Source of the DNA: Epinephelus fuscoguttatus
Taxonomy: Eukaryota; Chordata; Actinopteri; Perciformes; Serranidae
DNA length: 64,000 bases
Direction: 5' to 3'
Assembly: GCF_011397635.1 (NCBI RefSeq)
Contig: NC_064764.1
Coordinates: 40,786,955-40,850,954, forward strand
In this document: positions 33,821 to 50,280 of the stretch, one piece after another
Layout: every line of letters begins with the position of its first letter
How positions within the stretch are numbered: position 1 is the stretch's first letter
Made by a program: the position numbers and the translations under genes
The notes under the pieces: model-generated
Seen by the model: only the letters and a program-made list of their open reading frames with translations
What the model was told of the DNA's origin: nothing
Databases searched by the model: none

Positions 33821-36800
33821 TCATTCGACGTATTTACCGAGGATGTCTCCGTCACGGAACAGGAAATAGTCCTGGAGGATTAAATAAATAAAATGTAAAC
33901 AGGAGGGCAGAAGAGGAAACAAATCTGAACTGCTTCCTGTGACGACTGTACCATACCTTGTCTTCTAGAGTGACTTTAGTTCCTCCGTACTCTGGTAGAA
34001 GAACTTTCTCCCCAACCTTCACACTGACCGGCAGCACGTTCCCTTTCTAGAAAGAAACAGAAGATATCAACCATAACACCGGTCATTCCTCACAGCACAT
34101 ACACCTGTATATCTCCACCCAGAGAACAAGCTCCAGCACCGGGCTGAGATAATTATCTCACCTGGTTGACAGAGCCGGGTCCGACCGCCACCACTGTGGC
34201 CTGCAGCACTTTGCCTTGAGACTTCTCTGGCAGCATGATGCCCCCTTTTGTTACCGTCTCTGCGGTGAAGCGCTCCACCAGCACCCGGTCGAACAGGGGG
34301 AGGAATTTTCTGAAGGCCTGTGAAGTGACCACAAACATTATAACACTTTACCTCTGTTAAACCACTGAGTGAAGCCCTGATATGTGCTGTAAGAACCCCA
34401 AAATACCACAAGGGGGCCGTGTTGAGTCAGTGCTTCTGTTACTGAGACCCAAAGTCAGTGGACTTCAGACTGCACCGACTTCAGAGTCAGAGAGTTTTAG
34501 AGCTGTAACTATGAGTCGATCGACAGAAAATTAATTGGTGACTTTAATGAAAATCTAATTATCATTTAATTTATTCAGCAAAAAAGCCAAACATCATTTG
34601 CTTGTTTCTTAAATGTGAACATTTGATGCTTTTCTTTGTCACAACATGATATTAAACTGAACAGCTTTGGATTTTTGGACTGTGGGTCAGATAAAACGTG
34701 CCATTTGAATGTGTCTCCTTGGGCTCTGGGAAATTCTGCAGGGTGTGTTTCACCTTTTTCTGACATTTTATTCACAAAACCAAGGATCAATAAATCAAGA
34801 AAATAATGGGCAGATTAAATAACGACGAAATGACTCATTAGTTGCAGCCTTGGTGAGTTTTATCTGCAGCACCAACTGATAAAACACAATCTCTAAATGA
34901 CTTTAAGTGGCATAAAAGTGATGATGACAAAATGAACAAACTCAGGATTAAATGTTTTAAACAGAAATATATTTGGATTACAATACAGGAATGATTAATC
35001 AGCAGTTGTGGTTGGTGTTTAAGAAATTAAGTAATTTTTTAGGCAATAATTATTTGCTGATTTCATGTGAGAATTTAATGCTTTTCTTTGTCATACAGGA
35101 TCACAAACTGAGTTTTAGGATGAAAAACATGCCATTTTAAGACTTTCCCTTGAGCTCTATTGTCACCATTTTCTGACATTTTATTGACAAAGTGGTTAAT
35201 CAATAAATCAAGAAAATAATGGGCAGATTAATGAGTAATGAAACATATTGTTAGCTGCAGCCCCGGTGGGTTTGCGACATCTACAAGCACAAACTGATCA
35301 AATAGAATCAAAGTGAAGTGATATAAGAACAAGAACTCTTATGAAAAGACAATACAAAAAAACTCAGCCCAGGAGTCAGTTGAAATGTGTTTTCAACACA
35401 GAAAAAAAATCTGGTTAAAATACAGGAATGATTAATCTGTGGCTGCTTTGAAGGAGGGAGGAAGGTAAAGAGGAGGGAGGAGGAAGGGGGAGGTTACAGA
35501 GAGCTTAATTAAAGACAGAATCTAACCAATAAATGAGCAGCTCCTCACAGACGCAGCCTTTGTCAAGTCAATTATTACAAAACTAAAGTCAGCGTTTCTT
35601 AATAATGTAGTTCAGGTTAGGAGCAGCAGAGGAATGAGGGAGGACCAGATTTAAAACAGCAGCTGCCAACATGTCTGATAACAGCAGATGTTCCGGTGAC
35701 CTTGAGTGAAGGTTGTTTGGGAAAGAGGTGGTGCTGGTGGTGGAGGGAAGTTGGGGGGTGGGGTAAGGACACGTCCCAGTTTGTTGACAGATCAGATTCA
35801 GTAAACGACCAAAGGAGGTGGAGTTACTTATTCATGGTGACAGTTTAACCCGAGGCCGCAGACGACTGCTGATAAAATACTTTGATTATAACGTAGATGC
35901 ATCTTTAAGTTTTGGGGACTCGGTTACAAAATCCAGTCAGAAACAAACAAACACTGAACGATGATAACAGCTTTGATTTGTGATGAAACGTCCTCCAGGT
36001 TTTTAAACAAGATAACGCTCAAGGACGGTTCTTCCAGAAGGTTCTCTGTTATGAGGTGGTGGTGGGGGGGGGATGTTGCATAAGGTGGTTATGATTAACT
36101 TCACATTCCCTAACTGCTGGCTCCATAAACTGTTTTCATACTCAAGTGTTTTACACCATTTATATAACATGGAGATTAAAACCTTTTATTTCAACAGCAT
36201 CTCAAACTACAGGCTCAAAAATGACGAATGAAATCAGTTTTTTAAAATGTTCATAAAGAGTGAACCTTACTGCAGGGCGGCTCAGTTAAATACAACTAAT
36301 AAACCAGTAACGTTTTTGGGGCTGGTTTTTTTTTTTCATAATACGCTGGTATTCTGCTCAGTGTTGTAAGAGTCCAACTTCCCCACAGCATCTCTGTGAA
36401 ATTAAAAAGGATATTTTGCAAATCTAATCATGCACAAACATGTAGTTTGTTATTTCTGCTGCTTTGTAAATTCAGTTTCACTCTGATTTGACTTTTTTGT
36501 TTTTCTTTTTCACTATTTTTTTTTTCTTTTTAATTTTATTTGATAGGGACGGTGCAGTTTAACATGACCAAGTATGACACTGAGAGTTTATAATTAATGC
36601 CAATTTCATCTCTTTCCCTAGTCGGGCTTTTATATGTTGGCCTATAGTGCTGATAAAATATATCACAACACACGACAAATTTAAAACTATGCAAAGTTGA
36701 ACTAGTATTTAAGTTCTAGTGCATCTTTAGTAGTACAAAAATGTCTAAATGAGAAAGTATAGAAATTGTAAATAATTAAATGTATTATTTAATACATACA

Positions 36801-37066
36801 AATAATACATAATAATGATAATATTTAATCAAAAGTTAGAATATACAAAATAAAATAAATGAGAAAATAAAGTGTAAAAAATTGTAAATAATAAAATATA
36901 ACATTTAATATATAATAATAATGTATATAATAATTTAATTAAAAGTTAGAACAAAATGTCTAAAATAGAATAACAAAATGTCTAAAATAAAATAAAAATA
37001 AAACAACAAAATAATAAAAATGGAAAAAAGAATATAAATTGCAAATAATGAAATATAATGTTTAAA

Positions 37067-37107
<41 letters not shown>

Positions 37108-37919
37108 GATTTAATTTAATTAAAAGTCAGAACATTAAAGCTCTATTAATTTAGCAGTTATCATATATATAATATATAAAATCATATATTCCAGGTTTTT
37201 ACAATAAAACCAAATTTAATTATAAAAACCATTAAACACGAGACTGATCTGTCCTATGGTGAGCATGGACAGGTCGTGAGGTCACAGCTACGTAACGGAA
37301 GCCGGAACTGGTTTAAACGGGCATACGGTCCAAATTATTCACTGACCAAGGGCATGCATTGCAAAATATATTAATTATCCTACTAGCAGGTAATAATATT
37401 ATTAACAGTAAGAGAGGAAAGGCACAAAATTATTGTGAACACTGGTGTGTGTGATCATGAATTCATTGATCCACATGTGCAGCTGCTGAACTCATGAATG
37501 AATGAATGAATGAATGAATGAATGAATGAACGAACAGTTACCTGTAGAATTATTACTGTATCTGCACATGATCGCAGCTCTCCCGTCTGATAATTAGACA
37601 ATCACTATGTGAGGCAGCAGAGACATGTGTTAGCTAACAGTGAGTGTGTAGCTGCACATATTAAACCTGTGTGTTCTCCTGTGACACTTTAAACAGTGAA
37701 TAATACAGATGAACATGTGTGTGTCTGACACATGTCCCTCTCCTCTCTCTGCTCTCCAACAGCTTGACCTTGTGAGTCGATATTAAAGGTAGCTAACACA
37801 TCATTAGCTCGATGCTAACGCTAACTTAGCAGCCTCTCTTTCACACTGTATTTAATTATCTGTCTGTCTGCTGTATTAAATATGAACACGGACATTTTGT
37901 GGACAAAGTCTCTTACCAT
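33821..37919 (-). CDS. HSPE1: 10 kDa heat shock protein (mitochondrial co-chaperonin HSP10), complete
   Basis: Four coding segments on the minus strand: 37917-37919 (the ATG alone), 34162-34317, 33957-34046 and 33821-33871 (stop at 33821-33823). The total is 300 nt, 99 aa. The protein begins M-AFRKFLPLFDRVLVER, has the GroES/Cpn10 mobile loop with ETVTKGGIMLPEKSQ (IML-type binding motif), LLPEYGGTKV in the beta-barrel, and ends in DGDILGKYVE. The heptameric lid caps HSP60 in the mitochondrial matrix and drives ATP-dependent folding. The initiator codon is alone in exon 1 and joins GCC of exon 2 across a 3.6 kb intron. It lacks the two extra N-terminal residues seen in human (MAGQAFRK). The C-terminal residue is Glu where human has Asp. 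It is head to head with HSPD1. Confidence 0.97.
34498..34852. mobile_element. hAT-type MITE in HSPE1 intron 1
   Basis: TAGAGCTGTAACTATGAGTC at the left and GACTCATTAGTTGCAGCCTT at the right are imperfect inverses. Flanks GAGAGTTT (34490-34497) and GTGAGTTT (34853-34860) form an 8-bp duplication with one mismatch. Confidence 0.65.
34560..35445. repeat. Diverged tandem duplication (unit about 400-440 bp)
   Basis: 34560-35000 and about 35045-35445 share, in order: TTTAATGCTTTTCTTTGTCA-like text, TTTCTGACATTTTATT, AATCAATAAATCAAGAAAAT and AATGGGCAGATTAA, a GCAGCC..GGTG junction, and ACAGGAATGATTAATC. The match continues past the MITE end, so the unit was copied with its flank. Confidence 0.7.
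36500..37210. repeat. AT-rich low-complexity block with (AAT)n
   Basis: Begins with a retroposon-like piece (TTTATTTGATAGGGACGGTG) and continues as A/T-rich quasi-repeats of AAATAATAAAATAT type, with a pure (AAT)n run at 37070-37105. Confidence 0.7.
37494..37530. repeat. (ATGA)n microsatellite
   Basis: About nine tetranucleotide units in HSPE1 intron 1. Confidence 0.9.
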
Positions 37920-38023
37920 TTCAGGACGTGTGAGAGCTGTGAGCGTCCACGTGAAGCTGCAGCACCCCGGTTTCTTCTACTGACACTGAAGGGGAAGCTC
38001 TCCACGTGAGGAAATATCCAGAA

Positions 38024-38034
38024 CGCGCATGCGC
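38024..38034. promoter_or_regulatory. NRF-1 binding site
   Basis: Exact match to the YGCGCAYGCGC consensus of nuclear respiratory factor 1, 105 bp upstream of the HSPE1 ATG. NRF-1 drives many nuclear genes for mitochondrial proteins. Chance exact occurrence in this AT-rich window is very low. Confidence 0.75.
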
Positions 38035-38263
38035 AGTGCCTGCTCAGAACTTGCCTGAAGATTTTTGGACAAACAGAAAGTTCCAGTACACCTGAGGCAA
38101 ACCGGAAACACACGTGTCCATCCATACATCTTATTTTAATAGATTAATATATGTTATATGCGTGTTTCTGCAGTGTTTCCTATTTTATTCACACATTAGC
38201 AGCTGGAGCAATATTGCACAATGTCAACTTTGACCTTTGTTTTTTTCCTCCAATGGCACACAA

Positions 38264-38276
38264 GAAAATTCTAGAA
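38264..38276. promoter_or_regulatory. Heat shock element, three perfect nGAAn units
   Basis: GAAAATTCTAGAA matches GAAnnTTCnnGAA exactly: three alternating units that can bind an HSF1 trimer. It lies 345 bp upstream of the HSPE1 ATG and about 1.25 kb from the presumed HSPD1 first exon. Confidence 0.8.
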
Positions 38277-38479
38277 GCGGCGGCCCCGGAACGAGCATGG
38301 ACACATACTCTGAATTATAAAATCACACAGAGAAATAAACACATGCATGTGACAATGATAAAAATCACAAGTAATGACGTTTATATTTAACTTTTGATTT
38401 TATGTCATAGATACTTTAAATGATATGTCGCCAAAGGAGCTTATTTAATTATAAACATTAATATAAAAGATTGATATAA

Positions 38480-38700
38480 GCAGTGTTGGGAAAGTATTCT
38501 TTACTCAAGTAAAAGTACTGATACCACACAGGAAAAATACTCCGTTACTGGTAGAAGTCCTTCATCAAAAAAGTTACTTAAAGTAGCCAAGGTAAGTATT
38601 TCAGGAAAATGTATTTAAAGTAATAAAGTAAAAGTACTCATTCTGCAGGAAGAGGCCCCTTCAGATTCATAATAGAGTAAAAGTACTACTACTACTACTA
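38480..38700. repeat. Dispersed AAGTAAAAGTAC fish repeat
   Basis: GCAGTGTTGGGAAAGTATTC, TTACTCAAGTAAAAGTACTG and AAAATACTCCGTTACTGGTA. Weaker relatives occur near 42120-42240, 44930-45030 and 49060-49150. It lies between the HSPE1 and HSPD1 promoters. Confidence 0.6.
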
Positions 38701-39370
38701 CTACTAACAATAATAATAATAATAAAGATAGAAAGTGGATGAATGGAAGGTTACCAGCTTGTGAGTAAAAATAAATAAATAAATAATTATAAATAAATTA
38801 TTATAAATATTATAAATTATTTTTACTTTATTATTTTGTATATGATTTTATTTATTATCTATGTATTATCATTTTTGTATTTAAATGTAAAGTACTCATT
38901 AGTAAATAGGTACTTTCACATATATTTAACTCTAATAATTAATGTGCCCTCACTTAAAAAAATAAAATGAGAATTAAAAAATATATATAATTATTATTTA
39001 TTTAAACAATAAAATAAAAAATAAAAATAAGAATTTAAAAAATGTATTTAATTATTATTTATTTAATCAATAAAAATAAATAAATAAATAAATAGATATT
39101 TTTTTAAATAAAAATAAAAACAATACATGAAATAATGATTGTATATATTGTTTTTATTTTTCATTTATATTTTTTAATTCATTATTTATGTTATTATTAT
39201 TTATTAAAATTTAAAAATAAAAACAAAATAAAACGACATGTCAGATAATAAAAAAGCATGATGTATAAATAAATAAAAAATATTAATAACTGTACGAAGC
39301 CTTAAAAAAAGATACCACTCTGCATAATAAAGTATATATATATATAAGTATATTTCAATTCTAATAATGT
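38700..39370. repeat. AT-rich low-complexity block between the chaperonin promoters
   Basis: (TAC)n and (AAT)n runs near 38685-38725, then several hundred bases of AAATAAATAA-like text with almost no C or G. No coding potential. Confidence 0.8.
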
Positions 39371-39499
39371 GTGTGCCTTCACTTGAGTGAGGTTTTAAAT
39401 GCAGGTCAGAGTACTGTAACACAGTGAAATGTATTTGCACATTAGAGTCAGTTATCTAAAGCGGTGCTGCTGTTATTCATGGTCCGGGGCCCGCCGGTA

Positions 39500-39642
39500 T
39501 ATGACCCGGATGTAGAAGGCCATGTGCAGTCCCCTCTGTGGAGCTCATCTGCGCCGCACGGCTCGTCCTTTTACCTCCTCTCGCTGCATCATTCCGCGGT
39601 GAAGACGCGCTCCTCGTAGCACCGACACGCTTTTTACCTCAC
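39500..39642 (+). other. HSPD1: HSPD1 5' non-coding first exon and core promoter (probable)
   Basis: A CpG-rich island in AT-rich surroundings, ending in CACAG followed by a strong donor GTGAGT at 39643. The coding part of HSPD1 starts two bases into an exon at 42813, so an upstream non-coding exon is required, and human HSPD1 also has one. The start of this exon cannot be fixed from sequence. Confidence 0.5.
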
Positions 39643-41101
39643 AGGTGAGTGCGGACGTTTTTGTTAAGTATGTTAAAGCTCACGCGACTAACAGCACGAG
39701 CTGGGTAGTTTTAATGAACGCTGTCTTTTCATTGTAGATCTGGGGCTAGCTCAGAGGGAGCACGAGCTTTAATTAGTAGCAGCTAACAGATTTATATCCA
39801 AACAGGAAGCACATACGTGTTAACATGTCACTGCACAGTTTGGTTAGCTGTATGTGTGTCAGAGACATGTTGAATATTAGCTGTGTGTTTATTTAAATTA
39901 AATTAGGAGTGTCTCGTGTCAGACATGATGAAACCTGTCCTCACCAGTCCTCCATAGTGCTGCACACAGCCTGCTCACTCAGCTGCACGTGCCTGATTAA
40001 ACATGATTTAATGTCATTATTAACATGTGAAGCAGTTACTGTTGTTCACACAGTGATGGTCAGTGTGTGAAGGCTGAGCACAGATGGTGAGCAGAGATGG
40101 TGAAGCAGTTCCGCACATGCTTTTTACAATTTGACCTTGTGACGCACGACCTGGAGACAGCGCACGTGGGGGGGAACCAGGAAACGGTTTTTGGGGGAGT
40201 TCATTTCATAATAGAGTCACGATCAAGGCCAAAATACACACTGCTCTAATTCTTTATTATTATATTATCACTGATGAATTAAGAATATTTAAATGATCTG
40301 TGAGCATAGTGAAGACAGCTGAAGGTACATTTACTCAAGTACTGGACTAATTAAAAGTTACTGTATTTTATTTGAGTATTTAATGTTGTCAGCTATTTTA
40401 GATTTAATCTTGAGTCTTATTAATTTAGGCACATCTTACTCCTTTTTAATTTTAGTCTAGTTTTAGTCGATGAAAATTCATGTGATAGAAATTAAAATAA
40501 GGTGACAGGTTGTTTAAAACTTTTCTATAACTACAAATAATTTTTGCACACTTGCATTTCTCCAGCAGTGTTTGACAGGTTTAAGGGGGATTATTACACT
40601 TTATATTTTTACTCCATTATATATCTAAGAGGCATATTATAGTTGTCTTCCAGAACCCAACTGATATATTTGTAGGCCGATATTAGCCTCACAAATATCT
40701 GTATCAGCGTACATGTTGTCTGATAGATACTGATATGAACTTTTTTTTCTTAACAAAATGAAATGTAGAAAAATATGCTTGGGAGAATTTTAAAATTATT
40801 AAATCACCATTGATGTTCACTGTTTCAGTGCACTGATGTCATTTGAAAAATAGCCTTCTGTCTAATTGTGCCATTTTCACCGTGTGTATTTATTAATTTG
40901 CACTGTCCCTTCTTAAATAAATGAAACTAAACATCATCAGTGTCGACCAGTGTAAGTTTTGAAATTCCTGCCAATACACAGTCCAACTTAATGATTTAAA
41001 AAACCTCTTTAGAGTTTTTTTCTTGTCAAACTTCCTTTTTTATGAAAAGAAAATGTGGTGAATGGCTAACCTCACCCCTCATATAAAACAGTACCTGACT
41101 G

Positions 41102-41395
41102 TAGGGTTGCGCGATAATATCAGCATGTCATCAATATCAGCTTTAAATTGAATTATCAGAATCAGCCAACATGTTTTTTTTTCTTATTTAGCACAATGAC
41201 TGAATATCACAGACACTGAACAGTGTTTCATGTCTCCATCTGCTGGCGGGCCGTCACCATCAGAGTATGCATGTATAATATGTTAATTCACTACAGAACA
41301 GATGATGATCATTAACATTAGGTGGGAAACAAGTGGATATATCTATATCAGTTATTGTCCAAATAAGTTGTTGCATATTGACATATCATGCATCC
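41102..41395 (+). mobile_element. MITE family B, copy 3
   Basis: TAGGGTTGCGCGATAATATC at the left and GACATATCATGCATCCG at the right, with TCTGCTGGCGGGCCGTCACC inside as in copy 1. Confidence 0.65.
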
Positions 41396-41612
41396 GCCAT
41401 TTTTAACAGTAAAGTCCATTGTTGAACTGTCACACATCCTGCCTCCGTTACACCTCTTTGTCACAAATGTTTGGAGTTAAAATGACACAACCTTAAACAT
41501 CTACAGAATATGAATCCAAAAACATCAAGATAAAATAGAAGAACACTGACAGCACGAAACATTAACTGCACGATGAGTCCTTTTACTTTGATACTCAAAG
41601 GTACATTTTCCT

Positions 41613-41613
<1 letters not shown>

Positions 41614-41663
<50 letters not shown>
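41614..41663. repeat. (AC)n microsatellite
   Basis: About 25 uninterrupted units in HSPD1 intron 1. Confidence 0.95.
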
Positions 41664-41666
<3 letters not shown>

Positions 41667-42299
41667 TAGTTAAGTCAGGTTTTGAGTGGATGAGTTTGAC
41701 TTGTGTTGGAGTTCTTTGACAATGTGGTAATAACATTATTTTGCATCTGAGTTCTTCCTCTATCACAGTTTAAAGCCAGTGTTGACTGTTTGTCCTGAGG
41801 GGGTTTTGGGCAACGGCCAAATCAACCTCTAATCGACAGAACAATCTGTATTTAACCCTTTGTAAATGCTGATCAGATACTGATTGTCCTCCTGTCAGCT
41901 TCTCAAATGTAAGAGTTTTGAGTTGTAATTTATTATATTTGGGACTTTTAACTGACAAAAATGGAGGTTCATTCATTCACTGGTGGCTTGTTATACCACG
42001 TGTGACCACTGGAGGCTCCGCTCACCTTTAACACACTTAATCTGTCCTGATGTGACAGTCTGAGGAGATGGAGGAGGGGTGGAGGTGTTGGGTCTGGAGA
42101 ATAATTATTTAAGCACTCAGGTCTTTAAGGTCAAAGTAACAGAACCACAGAGCAGAAATACTGTTACAGGTAAAAGTCCTGCACTTAGAAATTTACTGAA
42201 GTACAAGAGTATTCAAATACTCTTGTACTTCAGTATCAAAAAAATAATGATGCATTCATTTGTGTAAGAAAATCTGCTGTTAAAGGGCAAGTGTTCTGA

Positions 42300-42660
42300 A
42301 GATGTTTTCAAGAGTGCAATTATTTGTTTTAATTATTTATTTTATTTATCTTTTTATTATTCATTTTTATTTTTATATAAAAAAAATATATAAAGCCAAT
42401 TATTTATTTATTTGTATTTATTTTATCTATTTTTTTTATATAATTTTGTTTGTTCTTCAGTTAAATTATTTTTTTCAGTTTCTATAAATATATCTAATTA
42501 TTTTTATTTTTTGATTTATTATTTTTATAGATTTTTTTTTTACGTTTTTTTTTGTTTGTTTGATTTCGGTTAATTATATATGAACCCAATTATTTTATTT
42601 ATTTATTATTATTAATTATTTTATTTAATGATAAATAAATATTTACAATTGAAGGGCAAA
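42300..42660. repeat. AT-rich low-complexity block
   Basis: TTATTTATTTTTATTT-like text with very little G or C. The open frame across it is an artefact. Confidence 0.75.
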
Positions 42661-42814
42661 TGGTTTTAAAAGTTCAGTAAATGCATTAAAACCAGTGAGT
42701 AATCGTATAAATTAATAGTGCTCTCTATATTGACCAAAATAATGGTGATTATGATCATTAATGATCTCAGACACGTTGTGTTAATTTCCCTCTGTATCTT
42801 CTCTCTCCACAGAG

Positions 42815-47932
<5,118 letters not shown>

Positions 47933-48945
47933 ACCCGTCCTCCTGACTTGATGTACAGACTAATAGAGGCAGAGCGAGTGGTGCTGGGTGGCTGAGGAGG
48001 AATCCTCAGAGAAAACTGCACCCACCTCCACCGAACTTTGCCCAAACTGACTGGTGATGACGATGATGATGGAGCTGCAAATGTTTCATGACCTCCCCCT
48101 CCTCCTTTCACTACTTCACATGATTCTGCCTCCCGCCTCTTCGTCCAGGGTTTCTGCAGAAGTCTCATTCACCCGGTCGAGATCCCATCACACCCAGTCA
48201 CACCCTGACTCGACTCAAACGGCTACAACACTCGACAGATGTGACGTGATGTGTCTGAGAGGAGACTAACATAGTTCACATGTTGTATTACTGCAGACAG
48301 GAGAGAACAGACGTATAGCCAGGATTGTGTCCTTTTATTTGTCATAGCATTTTGTTAATTCTTTTGTTTTTTATATATCTGTTGTTTGTTCCCCCACTAA
48401 TATAATGTCAGCTAAAATCTGTCTTTTGATTTATTAAATTGACTTTCTTACAGAGCTCTGAGCATTTCCTGTGACTTGTGTCTGGTGTATCACAGCTGGG
48501 TGAATAGTGCCTGAATGAGCAGAGTCTGAGCGTCACCACGGGCCTGTTAGAAAACTCAAATTTAAAATGTTTACGCAGATGTCTGTGGGAGTCATTTAAT
48601 GCATGCAGCATCGTGAGGTTTATCTGAGCGTCAGCCTGAACGTCATCAGCTTGTTGATTTCACAGCAAACGGCTGATTGAATGTGAAGCAGGGCTCCAGT
48701 TACAGAGCCGTCTGGACCATTCAGCATCTCTAAATGTGAAGAAACACAGTGTGCTGTTAAACATTGACCTTCATCATCCTCCCCCTCGTTCGCTCTGCTT
48801 TAACTACAGAAAACTACAGATGGATTACTTAGAGTAAACACACGGGACAAATACGGTGATCATTCGACTTCTGTTTTGTACAATGTAGACGATTTAATGG
48901 TGATTTTCTTTTTTTTTTTTATTTAATAAACTCAATTGTTCAGAC
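47933..48945 (+). other. HSPD1: HSPD1 3' UTR (probable extent)
   Basis: Non-repetitive sequence after the stop. ATTAAA at 48433-48438 and AATAAA at 48925-48930 are the candidate poly(A) signals, giving UTRs of about 0.5 or 1.0 kb. Confidence 0.6.
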
Positions 48946-49335
48946 GTCTTTGGTCCTCAGCTTCTTTTAAAACTATAATTTAGTTTTTTGTTTAAGTCAG
49001 GAAATGAGAACCAAGCCACCTCAGTTCATACAGATGTGACAGACCAACAAATCTGAGGTGCTTTACTTGAATAATTCTATTTTCTGCCTCTTAATATTTA
49101 CACTCCACTGCATTTCAGAGGGAAGTGTTGTACTTGTTATTTGATGAATTCAGGTATTAGAGGGGCTGAGTGAGTACGCCGTTATCTGTATCTGTTCAAC
49201 CAACTAAATTGTTTGTGTCACAAGCAGAGTTTAAGATGAAAATAGGTGGCACTTAGAGTACAGATACTGACACATATTACTCTGATGGTATTCGCATCAA
49301 GTACATTATCTGCACTAGATACTTGTTTATATAGA
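48946..49335. other. HSPD1-COQ10B spacer, no gene seen
   Basis: Short stretch with an AAGTAAAAGTAC-like repeat piece around 49060-49150. No exon recognised. Confidence 0.45.
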
Positions 49336-49337
49336 TA

Positions 49338-50256
49338 CACTCATCAGCCACTTTATTAGGCACACCCTTTCAACATAGCAGCAGCTCAGTGCATTTAGTG
49401 ATGTAGACATGGTGAAGACGAGCTGCTGAAGTTCAAACGCAGCATCAGAATGATGAAGAAAGGTGATTGAAGTGACTTTGAACGTGGCATGGTTGTTGAT
49501 GCCAGAGGTCAGAGGAGAATGGCCAGACTGGTTCAAGATGATAGAAAGGCAACAGGAAGTCAAATAAGCACTGGTTCCAACCAAGGTGTGCAGAAGAGCA
49601 TCTCTGAAGCAACAACACCTTGTCCAACCTTGAAGCAGATGGGCTACAGCAGCAGAAGACCACACCAGGTGCCACTCCTGTCAGCTAACAACAGGAAACT
49701 GAGGCTACAATTCACACGGGTTTGTCACCAAAACTGGACAATAGAAGATTGGAAAAACCACATTCAGATGGAAGCATGGATCCATCCTGCCTTGTATCAA
49801 CGCTTCAGGCTGCTGCTGCTGCTGCTGGTGGTGTAATGGTGTGGGGGAGATTTTCTTAGTACCAACTGAGCATGGTTTAAACACCACAGCCTACCTGAGT
49901 ATTGTTGCTGAGCGTGTCCATCCCTTTATGACCACAGTGTACCCATCTTCTGATGGCTACTTCCAGCAGGATAACGCACCATGTCACAAAGCTCACATCA
50001 TCTCAAACATGACAATGAGTTCACTGTACTCCAATGGCCTCCACAGTCACCAGATCTCAGTCCAATAGAGCACCTTTGGGATGTGCTGGAACGGGAGATT
50101 CTCATCATGGATCAACTGTGTGATGTCATCATGTCAATATGGACCAACATCTCTGAGGAATGTTTCCAGCACCTTGTTGAACCTGTGACACCAAGAGTTA
50201 AAAAGGGGTCCAACCTGGTACTAGTAAGGTGTACCTAATAAAGTGGCCTGTGAGTG
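49338..50256 (+). mobile_element. Tc1-like DNA transposon, copy 2 (both ends present, internally deleted)
   Basis: TA then CACTCATCAGCCACTTTATT at the left; the inverse of CACTCACAGGCCACTTTATT at the right, with TA close by. Frames encode Tc1 transposase pieces: MARLVQDDRKATGSQIS, EHGLNTTAYLSIVAERVHPF, FQQDNAPCHKA and QWPPQSPDLSPIEHLWDV. Breaks between frames match those of copy 1. A segment of roughly 125 bp present in copy 1 (6800-6925) is missing near 49500. Confidence 0.92.
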
Positions 50257-50261
50257 TGTAC

Positions 50262-50280
50262 ATATATATATATATATATA
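50262..50280. repeat. (AT)n tract at the Tc1 right edge
   Basis: About nine AT units directly outside the right terminal repeat; Tc1 elements target TA. Confidence 0.85.

Larger units (their letters stand above)
37920..38290 (-). promoter_or_regulatory. HSPE1: HSPE1 5' UTR and promoter
   Basis: GC-richer block upstream of the HSPE1 ATG. It has three CACGTG E-boxes (37948-37953, 38003-38008, 38111-38116), a perfect NRF-1 palindrome (38024-38034), a partial heat-shock element GAAnnTTC at 38076-38083, a CCAAT sequence near 38250 and a perfect three-unit heat-shock element (38264-38276). This combination fits a heat-inducible mitochondrial chaperone gene. In mammals the same interval is a bidirectional promoter shared with HSPD1. 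Confidence 0.7.
39643..42812 (+). other. HSPD1: HSPD1 intron 1
   Basis: Bounded by GTGAGT at 39643 and CCACAG at 42812. It contains MITE family B copy 3 (41102-41395), a (CA)n tract (41614-41663), AAGTAAAAGTAC-like repeat pieces and an AT-rich block (42300-42660). No coding exon seen. Confidence 0.55.
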
